Below, piece by piece: positions 9,728-19,614 of a stretch of 64,000 bases of DNA. Each line of letters opens with the position of its first letter. Position 1 is the first letter of the stretch. Under the pieces are notes generated by a model. That model saw nothing but the letters and a program-made list of their open reading frames with translations, had not been told where the DNA came from and did not search any database. The position numbers and the translations under genes were made by a program. Location of the stretch: positions 248,001 through 312,000 of the forward strand of contig JAMXDE010000015.1 of assembly GCA_026770025.1 (NCBI GenBank), in the 5' to 3' direction. This DNA is from Craspedostauros australis (Eukaryota; Bacillariophyta; Bacillariophyceae; Mastogloiales; Achnanthaceae).

Positions 9728-11380
9728 TTAGAATTTAGTACTAACTATAACCCCGGATTTCCAACAGCTCTTGTCATTGGCATCGTTTTGTTCCTCCCTG
9801 TCTGCTTCATACTTAGCCTTCAGTAGGTCTACTAGGCGCGAAATTGCCTGTTTGAGTTTCTCCGTGGCCATCCAGAAGTAGCTCTCAAAGGAAGAAAGCC
9901 CTGTCTTGATCTTGCTTTTGCGTGTGAGTAGGTGAGTAATGGTGGTGAACGTGGGCATTCCAACCGGAGTATTGGTGGTAGGCGCGTACATGTCGAATAA
10001 TTCTTGGATGGTAGTGCTGCCACGATCGAACACTGGGACATTTTCGAATTGAACCCCACCATACTGTACCATGTGACTCAACCCTGCCTTGTATGTAGTC
10101 GTGGTCATGAGGAAGGAAACCACACCGGAGAGATCACAGGCACGCACACGGTACTGAAGAACTCGCGGCGGGATGCTTTGGCCGTGGCTCAACATGACGT
10201 AGTTGCGACGCAAAGTGCAAGCCTGGCTGTGCGTGATGATGTCGCGTTTGGACAGCATGGGCACCTTTTGTTCCTCCGATAGTCCATGTGCGTGCTTAGC
10301 AAGAATAGCAGTACACAGCGCATCTGACGCAGACTTGGCCAAAGTGGCTCTCGCTGTTTGGGATGACGTAGATTCTCCGAGCAAGCATAGGGTGTAGAGA
10401 TTGGATGCCAACATCGTTGGAGGAAGTTCCACATTGCCACGTACGTATGCAACCACCTGTTCCATCTGACAAGTTGGCACGTCCTCTTCTGGAAGCAGGA
10501 CAGTCCAAAGTGCAGATGATACGACACTCCACATCTGTTTGATGTAGCTCCAGATGGTCCGATCGTGCCTGCCTGTGAGAACAAACCCTTTTTTCGGCAT
10601 CAGCAGCAACAGTTTTGGATCTAGGTTAGACCCAAGCGCCGACATCGCACGAACGATGGCACCACGCCTCCAGCTCTCCTCCTCCTGCAGATCACACCCG
10701 AGCTTGCCGCCCCTCCTGCCCCAGCCGGCGCGCATCTGTTCCTCCTCATCGTCAACGAACGTGCTGTCGCTGTCAATAGAGGGATCTGCGTACCCCCCAG
10801 CAACAACAGTGTTGCAACGCTGGGGAAGCCTCCCTGGTGGGGTAGGCTTCACAGGGGGTGCAACATCAGCTGCAGCAGGCAGGGAGGGCGCGTTCACGAT
10901 AACGCTCACTGTAGCCCCATCGCCGACACCTCGTCCCTCCGATCGCACCTTGACGTTGGAGTCATCAAAGACGCCTCCATTGTCATCGAGGATGTGAACG
11001 AACACATGCAGCTCGCGAGCGTGCGCATGCGTGCCGTTCGGGACGAGGTTGCCATCCGCTGCATGCATCGGCTTCACATCGATCACTCGCGTGATGGTGG
11101 TCGGCTTCCTCAACGCAGCGGACGGCTTGTCAGGCAACAGTTGTTCCGCAGTAGGCAGCAAATCCCCCTTCGAATCGACAGGAGGAGCAGACACAGGGTG
11201 AGCGCGAGGTTTCTTACTGGGGGAGGGGTTACCATCCTTGGAGAGGGCCTTGGCGGTGGTAGAGAAAGGCATGATGCAGTTGTTTCTGTGGAGTAGTGTG
11301 GTTTGCTGGTTGGATGTGACGAACTGCACTGGTGTGAGACGAAGTGACGAACGGAGAGCATGCAATGATAGGTGGGCCAT
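9728..11380 (-). CDS. Sola-like transposon ORF, N-terminal part of transposase (probable)
   Basis: A 550-codon frame starts at ATG 11380. The first 40 residues are basic. Residues 45-215 are Pro/Ala/Asp-rich and look disordered, including an acidic DDEEE run. The C-terminal half is helical and contains a G-M-P-T-F-x-x-I-x-x-L-L-T block near residues 470-485, then SSFESYFW and a helix rich in Leu. That succession resembles the region just before the zinc motif in Sola transposases, so I read it as the transposase N-terminus, with the middle part continuing at 9080 after a spacer. It could instead be a separate accessory ORF. No catalytic residues are seen in this part. Confidence 0.5.
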   Translation of the reverse strand: MAHLSLHALRSSLRLTPVQFVTSNQQTTLLHRNNCIMPFSTTAKALSKDGNPSPSKKPRAHPVSAPPVDSKGDLLPTAEQLLPDKPSAALRKPTTITRVIDVKPMHAADGNLVPNGTHAHARELHVFVHILDDNGGVFDDSNVKVRSEGRGVGDGATVSVIVNAPSLPAAADVAPPVKPTPPGRLPQRCNTVVAGGYADPSIDSDSTFVDDEEEQMRAGWGRRGGKLGCDLQEEESWRRGAIVRAMSALGSNLDPKLLLLMPKKGFVLTGRHDRTIWSYIKQMWSVVSSALWTVLLPEEDVPTCQMEQVVAYVRGNVELPPTMLASNLYTLCLLGESTSSQTARATLAKSASDALCTAILAKHAHGLSEEQKVPMLSKRDIITHSQACTLRRNYVMLSHGQSIPPRVLQYRVRACDLSGVVSFLMTTTTYKAGLSHMVQYGGVQFENVPVFDRGSTTIQELFDMYAPTTNTPVGMPTFTTITHLLTRKSKIKTGLSSFESYFWMATEKLKQAISRLVDLLKAKYEADREEQNDANDKSCWKSGVIVSTKF

Positions 11381-11381
11381 T

Positions 11382-11432
11382 CAGCAGCAACAACAACAAC
11401 AACAACTACTGCTACTACTACTACTACTACTC
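11382..11432 (+). repeat. Trinucleotide microsatellite (CAA)n(CTA)n
   Basis: An AGCAGCAACAACAAC run passes into CTACTACTACTAC. It lies directly upstream of the start codon of the transposon's first frame, in its presumed 5' leader. Confidence 0.8.
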
Positions 11433-11888
11433 TGACGAGAACGGGCATTGAGCGATAGGGCGAGTGTGCATGGCATTGGCGAGGAAAGTTGTGAAATGGA
11501 GCGAACGTGTGGCGCGAATTTGCGAAATGATGGAGATGATGTGTTTTGTGTCATGTGTTTTGTGTCATGTGTTTTGTGACGAGCAGAATGTGGAATCATG
11601 TGCCACATGCTAACGTGTAATTAACGCGTACCAAACGACCGGCACCTTCGGAAGCAGGTCCGTGACTTATCACCTCACGATAAATGCATGAGAACATTCT
11701 CGAACCTTCGGCAGAAACTAACGAATTTGCTGCTGTTGGATCAACGCGACTGCAATGCACACATAGATCACTCCATAAAACTTAAAATGAAACCAAGTAG
11801 AAGCTGAAAGGGTCCACCATATGTAAATAGACTACGAGGATTATGTATATGTAATTAGTTTTAAAATCCCAGAAAAACGACTAGACTC
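11433..11888. other. Right non-coding arm of transposon D
   Basis: No gene is seen. A TTTGTGTCATG repeat (three near copies) lies at about 11548-11580. From about 11755 onward the DNA is the imperfect inverted partner of the left arm. Confidence 0.5.
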
Positions 11889-11926
11889 TTCATTTCAAAC
11901 AGTTGGTCGACTCGCTCGAGGGGCTC
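11889..11926 (-). repeat. Right terminal inverted repeat of transposon D
   Basis: Exact reverse complement of 5189-5226, ending CTCGAGGGGCTC. It is followed by the right copy of the ATAC duplication (11927-11930). Confidence 0.9.
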
Positions 11927-11930
11927 ATAC

Positions 11931-14660
11931 ACATGCGTGACAGTGTTTGTTGATCAGTACCTTGGTATTGACTACGTTCACTTGCAGCTCACCCAGTCTG
12001 GTGCCAACACACTGCAAGCCAATCAGGCTTTCGAGCGCTATACTCACTCATTCGGTGTCTGCATACACCACTACCACCCTGACAAAGACAGATTCGCTGA
12101 GCAACTGTTCCGCACAGCTGTCGCAGCAGCCAATCAAACCATCACATTCTGTGGAGTCAATGCTCACCATCAGAATGGCGTCGCCGAGCGACGCATCCGC
12201 AACCTCCAAGAGTCCACTTGCTCGATGCTCTTGCATTCGCAGCACTATTGGCCTGATGTCATTCATCCGTCTCTATGGCTGTATGCTCTGTGTTACGCCT
12301 CTGAGATCCGAAGGAACGCTGCTCGAGAGGGAGACATATCGCCACTCCAGCGATTCGCGCAGATCGAGGTCCAACCCTTGATGCAACACTTTCACACATT
12401 TGGATGCCCTGTATACATCCTCAAGGCCGCACTGCAACAGGGATCCCAGGTTCCCAAGTGGAGCAGCCGAGCCAACATTGCCATATTCCTTGACATGTCA
12501 GCTGAACGTGCGAGCAGCGTACCTATCGTTCTCAAGATCGACACAGGGTACATATCGCCACAGTTCCATCTGAACTTCGATGACAGGTTCCAAACGGTCA
12601 AGACCAATCCACTCCTGCATCCTGGCGCATCGCAGTGGCAGCGTCTCACACACATCGACGAACCAGCCGAGCCCTTGCAACAGATTCGCTCCGAACGCAT
12701 CACACGTGCTGTTCAGCACCAGCTTTCCGCAAGCACGCGTCCTCCAGGGACCACACACACTGCACCTGACGCCAAGCCATTCCAGCTTGACATGCAGCAC
12801 AAGTTGCATGACCTTCCGAGGTCCAGCCTTCCAAGGCACACTGTTCCAAGACAACCAGCAAGCTCACCGTCAGAGGGAGCTATGCCATCGCCACACAGAA
12901 CGCATCACGATCCTCTCCATCCGCAACAGAATGTGCAGAGACCAACCAGCCTACACTCCAACTCCAATCCTACCACACATACACTGCTCAATCCTTCCAC
13001 ACATCTGACGTCCTCAACATGAACTCGGGCGATCTGCACCCCATGTCATTCGCAGCAACACTTGCAGACGATGACACTATGTACTGGGGGCAAATGCAGA
13101 AGCAGCCTGGCCGCGACAAAATCATTGGGGCAATGCACAAGGAAATCGAAGACCACCAATCCAGACAACATTGGGAGGTCGTCCAACGCAATCATGTGCC
13201 AAAAGGGCACAAGATCCTGAAAGCCGCCTGGTCATTCAAATGCAAACGCAGACTTGCAACCGGCGAAATCTACAAGTGGAAAGCACGGCTATGCGTGCAT
13301 GGAGGAGAGCAACAACATGGTGTCAACTACTGGGAAACATTCGCACCTGTTGTGCAATGGTCCACCATCCAGACATTCCTCACCATGGCCGTCCAACGGC
13401 ACTGGCACACTTGCCAAATCGACTTTGTTCTGGCGTCCCCACAAGCGGATGTGGAATGCAACATCTTCATGCAAGTACCTCAGGAGTGCAACGTGGACGG
13501 AGACAGCAGGTCTCACATTGTCAAGCTCAAGAATACTCTGTACAGCACCAAGCAAGCAGCATTGGTATGGCATCGGCATGTGGTTGACAGCCTGATGCAG
13601 CATGGGTTCCAGCAAAGCCAAGTCGACGAATGCCTTCTCTGCGAGGGCAACACATCCATTCTGCTGTACGTTGATGACACCATCATCATTGGCCCACGCA
13701 AACACGAGATCGATGACATCATCGAGCGCCTCAAGGCACGGTTCACACTAACCGACGAAGGCAACATGACTGAGTATCTAGGCGTTCACATCCAACGTAC
13801 TGATGACACCATCACACTCACACAACCGCAACTCATAGATCGAATCATACGAGCAGCCAAGATCGATCCTGACTCACCAGGACGAACCTATTCGACGCCA
13901 GCCATCAAACCACTCCTATACAAGGACACTGGTGGCCCCGCTGCCACTTGGCGATTCGAATATCGGTCAGTTGTGGGGATGCTCAACTTCCTCACATGAT
14001 CAATGAGACCTGACATCTGCTTCGCAGTCCATCAATGCGCACGCTTCATGGCTCATCCGATGAAGTCACACAAAGATGCCATCGAATGGATTGTACGATA
14101 CCTTGCTCACACATGGGATATGGGACTCCGCATCTCACCTACCCAATGACTCCATTCACTGCTATGCTGATGCAGACTTCGCAGGAGGCTTCACACAAGC
14201 CAACAACGACCCCAACACGGCAAACAGTCGTACCGGATACGTCGTCCTGTATGCAGGATTCCCCATCATATGGAACTCCAAACTGCAAACAGAAGTCGCA
14301 CTCAGCACCACAGAAGCCAAGTACGTGGCTCTCAGCCAAGCTCTATGAGAGGTTATACCCATCATACACCTCATCAACGAAATGAAGCAGCACATATCGT
14401 CATTCGACACTTCTCTGCCAACAGTTCACTGCGCAGCATTTGAGGACAACTCCGGTGCCCTCGAACCCGCAAACGCACCCAGAATGCGTCCTCATACCAA
14501 ACACATCAATGTCACATACCATCACTTCCGTGAAGCTGTCAGCAAAGGGCTCATCACTATCGAAAAGGTCGACACGTTGGACCAGATGGCCAATGTATTC
14601 ACCAAGCCCTTGGCACATCCACTATTCGAATCTCTGCGATTGCGACTATTGGAATGGTAA
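11931..14660 (+). pseudogene. Element C integrase-RT-RNase H, broken
   Basis: The frame continues from the integrase half before the transposon. It covers the integrase C-terminal part (HHQNGVAERRIR with the catalytic Glu, about 12165-12200) and a Pro/His-rich linker. The copia RT follows (13019-13999, YVDD at about 13669-13680), then RNase H (ADADFAGGF, STTEAKYVALS, HHFREAV). Lesions visible to me are a frame change near 13019, TGA at 13997-13999 where a Trp would fit, a frame change near 14145, and TGA at 14346-14348 where an Arg (CGA) would fit. The terminal stop is at 14658-14660, and a purine tract with the putative LTR start follows at 14695. Confidence 0.85.
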
Positions 14661-15697
14661 GCGCGGTCCGCTCGTGCCACCGACAAGAGGGAGTGTGCAG
14701 ATTAAGTGCCAATTCATGAATCTGGCCAGCGAGAATAGAGGGCAAATGAAGTCCGGTTGTGTCCGGCTTTGCCTTCCAGTGTCGGACTTTGGCAGGTCAA
14801 AAGGGGAAGTGAAACTGCCAACGTCAGCGCGGTTAAACGTAGTGTGACCACGAACGTAGATGAGACGATTGAGAATGTGTTTTGAGTTGATTTGGTGGTT
14901 GTAAAGCTTGAGTTTTGTAAGATTGTTATTTTTATGAGATTGTTTTGGTTGAAGGTTGGAGAGGAAAACGAGATGGGCTGGTCATCACACTGCTCTGCTG
15001 TTGGTTGTCGCTGTTCATGGTCTTGTACATTTGAAAAATTGCTCCACAATCCCCAGGCGATGAAACCACGATGTTTCATCGCTCTTGGCAGGTTTGAGAG
15101 CTGATTCTCCAATTGTTGGAGTGAAGGTGCGAGTGTTCCATGTCTTAGTCTTGTTCCAATTTTGCAGGATAGTCTTGCTTTTGATCCAAGACCGGCACAT
15201 CCTGCATGGAAGATGTCAGTTTCATACATATGTAATCTTGGAACACATGGCAAAGAGGCAAGTGAGAAGCATCAACTGTGCATGCAGGATGAGCCATGCA
15301 CTTGTATTCTTGCAGACAGATGCCTTCACATATGTAGTCTCTTTTGGAGGTAGAGTGCCTGTCCATTTGTTGCTCAATCGTGTGTACTGGTGGTAGTACA
15401 GACAATTCGGTCACCGGTCAGTGGGGACATGAAGGGAAAATACCAATTTTCAGCAATTTTTCAGTGACATCATGGTATATTGCAACTTGGCCGAATCCGA
15501 ACGATGATTGTCAATGGACAGACGATACCGCACAAACCACGAGTAGGATCTACACTGAGCAAATGACCACCCTGCACGGACATAATTTTCAGAACAGATA
15601 GGTTTCACCCCCATCTCCCACACCTCCGGTCACGTGAAAACCTGCACAAAGATTTGATCATGCAGAAATATTTGCATATGAGAAGACACTTCTTCAA
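14661..15697 (+). other. Probable 3' LTR of element C and flanking DNA
   Basis: A purine-rich ACAAGAGGGAG precedes TGTGCAGATTAAG at 14695, the expected layout of a polypurine tract and LTR start. The right end of the LTR cannot be fixed, because no second copy is recognisable. No gene is seen in the rest. Confidence 0.4.
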
Positions 15698-16543
15698 TCA
15701 CTGGCCTCCAACCAAAACGAGAAACCTAATAGAGAATGGCTTGGGTTTGGGAGAAGTGCAAACCGAATCATCTCGAAATGCATGAATACGATCAACCAAG
15801 AGGTGCAGACAGCAGAAGAGAGAGAGAGAGAGATAGCTCAAGTAATCATAATTTGGTCTTACATCCATCATCGTTAGCAAAACAATATCAATTGTATGAA
15901 CATCAATCGTCCGCCGGCATAAGGCAACAAGACGATGACTGTTCTTAGCATAGACGGCAAACCGAGGAAGAAATAATTCGATATTGCTCAGGTACAGTAA
16001 GGCAATGGCATAGAAGTAGATGTAGAAAGTACAAACAATGCAGGAGATGCAGATGCTGTCCATACTGAATCTCAGTTCCATGTCACAGAAACGTCCACAA
16101 TGTGCCAGACGGTACAGCATGAGCAGCAATCCCATTTCATAGGATACCAAGTATCGGTTCTTGACCTGAATGCATGCAGGGTCATTCTCACCGGACACTG
16201 CCTGGGACTGTGGCCAGAGACGGTCAGCCAAGTGTTAGAGGTAGCATGCTCGGAAGCGGAAGTGAGGAATAGCTTCGGTGTCAGCCAATTCTGAGATGGC
16301 AATGTTTCTGTTTGTATACAAAGGAGGAGGACCCAATGGACCGAGATAGAGCTGCTGCATCTCCAGCACATGGCAGCCTAATGCAATAGCGTGACTGTAG
16401 TACTCCACAAGAATGGCAACACCAGTGTAGTTCAGACCCTGCACATCAATCTGCGAAAGCTGATTCACAGCCTCAACAAATCGATCATGGGCTTCTTGCA
16501 ATGCCTGCCTCTCAGAAAGGGAGTTCGAAATACGCAGCACCAT
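15698..16543 (-). pseudogene. Hypothetical frame with one in-frame stop
   Basis: From ATG 16543 a frame runs 102 codons to TAA at 16235-16237, then stays open in the same phase for another 177 codons to 15698. The first part is helical and acidic-to-neutral (E-R-Q-A-L-Q-E-A-H-D-R-F-V-E-A). The part after the stop contains a hydrophobic stretch (CISCIVCTFYIYFYAIALLYL) that could be a membrane segment. I do not recognise the product. A recently broken gene and a chance open frame are both possible. Confidence 0.2.
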
Positions 16544-18986
16544 TAGAAAGAGAAGGACCAGCTATAGTGCGTGGAGAAAGGTTGTATATGACCCGTGTGA
16601 GTCAATAGCGGTGCGGTCCCTCCAGGATTCTTTGATTTTGGACCTTCAATTCAGATGAAACTTGGCTCATATACACTTTAACATACTTAGGTTCATAGTC
16701 CGAGATTAAAGCTCCAGGGGGATCTTATATTTAAAGTTATGAGGTGATGAAGTTGGGCAGGCTACCTCTAATGGAGCCCACGATCTGTCGTGTTGCTTTT
16801 CTCGAGTTTGGGACTATCTCATGACATTTTGGTTTGTTCACGAGTTCGAGAATCTGTTTTTCGTTGGTCGGAGGCAAAACTTGATGCCAATTGCCGCACA
16901 GACGGGCAGACGACACAATTTCGTGGTGCGACAACACGATCAACTCGCGGTGTCAACGTGTGCAGTTGCCCCAACTGCTCTTCCCCCCTCATTCTCGTTT
17001 CACTGCGACCAGGATTATGATGGTGAAGGCGGTACTTCCAATGGACAGGGAGTAATCAAGTATAATAGCTTCTGAAAGAGCGAGGCGACGATGGAGAATG
17101 GGATTGACATCCTCAGTCTCGTGCATTGCCGTGTTGTACTGTGACGAATGTCCTTGTTCACATGTGTTCGATCTCAGTCGTCCAATTCAATCCTTGTCGA
17201 AGAAATCGTCCCAAGCCTTTGAAGGAAATCATTTATGAAGTATTGAAGTACATGTAGTCTTCTGGGTGGCAGTGAGTAAGCTGGAGAAGAAGCAATGGTG
17301 GAACCCCTTTAATCACCATCAATCCAAAGCGGGAGAGGCCATTTTAAATATTGGCTCGCGTAACCCCCATTAACGTTACTCGTGTTTCATGGCAACGATC
17401 TACACCATATCGACTACTGAGAAATGTGAACGTTTGAAATCCAAATTTGAAATTTCCCAATTGCTCCCGTATTTTGTCATTGACATTTGTCAAACGTCAT
17501 CATCAGTATTCCTTGTCCAATCACTTCGTCTCACCATCATGACGTGTGTATGCGGGTACACGGACAGACAGTAGCTGGTTTTCGCAAAGCATTCGAACTC
17601 AACAAATTCAACGCATGGTTTGGTGGGAGGCGTTGGGTGGACCAACAGATTCGTCCCAACAACACCATCCACCACAGAAACTGAACAACAACGCAATTGC
17701 ATCCAGCACAGCAAGTCAACCAGGGCCGCAGGTCTGTCGAAATGTGTGACATCAGTAATTCCCGATTGTACGGGACTAAACCAGAATAGAGTACAGAAAC
17801 AACAAATTCCCCCTCACCGTCAACGTGGCAAGCGCATGATCGATCACTCCTGAGCGTTACAGGAGCACGTTACTTTTGGGACCACGAGGAATTTCGACAC
17901 AGGTCAACCTCACCATCAACAACGCCTCCATTGTGGCCGTCGAAGATATGGTCAGTGTGTGCTGAGCAGAATGACACTGCGTAGTTCAGTATCGACAGCA
18001 TCGTCGACGACCATGAGACACCACCATCTCATGAACACACCAGCAGAGAAATCTACCAAGCTACTCCACCAACGCCTACTGCAGCATTGTCAGCAGATGC
18101 AGCAACCATCGTCAACACTTTTTGTACCAACACACAAGGAATACAAGTATGGTTGAAGGGCAATAGTGGATCTGGAGCTGCATCTCCTTGCACTCCCACT
18201 GCAGGCCAAATTCTCATCCTACATGATGTCAATGGGCAAAGGGCAGTGAAGAGCAGTCGGCAATGCACAACTAGCTGCAAATGCCATGCATCAGGGCAAC
18301 AACAACCTCAACAACACTGACATCACAGCGGCAAGGACAATGCTCAGTGAGTTGGTGCATTCAGAGCCTTGTGGATGGCTGAGCATTGAGCCTGTGGAAT
18401 GAACATCACAGTAGTCTTCAGAAGTTGTATATTTGGCTGATGGTTAATAGCAGAGCATCTGGCTGGAAGCAGCTGATGGGCAGAGAGCACAGCATACAGT
18501 TCAGATCTCATCAATGTATGTCGCAACAGACAGAGAGCACCACATCCTGTCAAAAGCATGAAAGGCAACATCCAGCAGACACCAACACACATACTAATCA
18601 CCAGCACCACACAGAATGCAGAGCGCAGACTGCTTCCTGAAACAACCAACTAGTGAGAAGACTGCATTCAGCAAGATCCGGGAATATTGTTATTGATCAA
18701 CAAGTCGTAGGCAGTTTCCAGAAGAAGCAAAAGGGCTTCCGACCACAGCCAATGAATTCATACACGGCTCAATATCAAGAAGAGTATCTGGCTTCAACCA
18801 GGTACTAGTGGGTTAGTAGTGAGCACCACCACATGACATTTGGCAACCAGTAGTGAAGCAATGAAGAGCATTCAGAACGAGGAGCATCCAACCACAACCA
18901 AATCCACAGAGAAGATCCAACAGGAAGCAACCAGCAGCAGAAAAGGATCAAGCATCGAATATACTGTAAAGTAATTGGCAACAATA
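16544..18986. other. Unassigned spacer
   Basis: No supported gene is seen. Frames here are short and mutually inconsistent. DNA between about 17,850 and 18,970 is rich in CAACA and AGCAGCA words and looks like old degraded repeat. It ends at the outer edge of copia LTR E. Confidence 0.35.
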
Positions 18987-19525
18987 GTTAGTATTCCGTG
19001 TCTTCTGCACGTTGTCAGGAGGATGATCTGTCCTTCAACCGGTTTTGACGCCGTTTGATGTTGAGAACAAAGCTGTATCAGACGATGATGTAACTGTAGT
19101 AGACTTGGAAGTAAGCTGTGAAGATTGTTTCTGATTGCTTGTTTTATGTGTTAAGCTTACTATTGATAGGACGATCGAGTAAAAAGGTGGGGTTCGTGCT
19201 GTCGTACTTCAGCCGTTCTTTGTTGCGCAGCAGCATGCCGTGGTGATCCTGCACACATACAGTCTTCCAGTATCATCACCCGTAGAGCAGCAGCTGATCC
19301 ATTCACATGGATATGCTTCAAGATGGGTGCTTGTTCGGCAGGGTGACGAGCTGGACAGGTGGCAGGGGTGCATGAGCTGGAGGGCGAGCAACGCATGGAT
19401 TGCAGTTCAACTACGCATCGTGTGTGCGGTAGCCTTTCATCACAGTATCGGTCTTGGGTACCGAATACCGTGTACGCGGAATGGACAGTCAGGTCCCGAG
19501 TCAGTCCCGGAGCTAGTCTGTCCCA
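18987..19525 (-). repeat. 3' LTR of copia element E
   Basis: Nearly identical to 35601-36139 over 539 bp; the differences seen are clustered in the first 50 bases. In element sense it starts TGGGACAG and ends TACTAAC. A purine tract (GAGAGGGAGAG in element sense, at about 19527-19537) lies immediately before it. Confidence 0.9.
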
Positions 19526-19614
19526 ACTCTCCCTCTCGGCGTAGTGCGAAGCATGTCCCTGGTGTAAAAAAAAACCTCCATCGTTCGATCAACAGTTCAC
19601 ATTTTGTGGCGCCA

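Larger units (their letters stand above)
5189..11926 (-). mobile_element. Sola-like DNA transposon D
   Basis: A 6738-bp insertion is bounded by 38-bp perfect terminal inverted repeats starting GAGCCCCTCGAG. They are extended inward by about 130 bp of imperfect inverted repeat and flanked by a 4-bp duplication. It carries three minus-strand frames that together resemble one large DDE transposase. The 4-bp duplication plus the D-x-K-x-K ... Q-x-x-Y-W-G-K-K-G-M-S signature point to the Sola superfamily. That family call is from memory and unchecked. The element sits inside the integrase domain of copia C. Confidence 0.7.
2422..14735 (+). mobile_element. Decayed copia element C, split by a DNA transposon
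   Basis: Copia domains occur in order on the plus strand on both sides of the insertion at 5189-11926: gag with a FHWC-type zinc motif, a protease region, integrase, RT and RNase H. The left limit is inferred from a 36-bp match between 2422-2457 (TGTTCAGATTTAGTGCC...) and 14695-14730, which follows a purine tract and has the position of a 3' LTR start. Beyond those 36 bp the two ends do not align by eye, so the LTRs are either rearranged or wrongly placed. Several stops and frameshifts show that the element is old. Confidence 0.65.
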
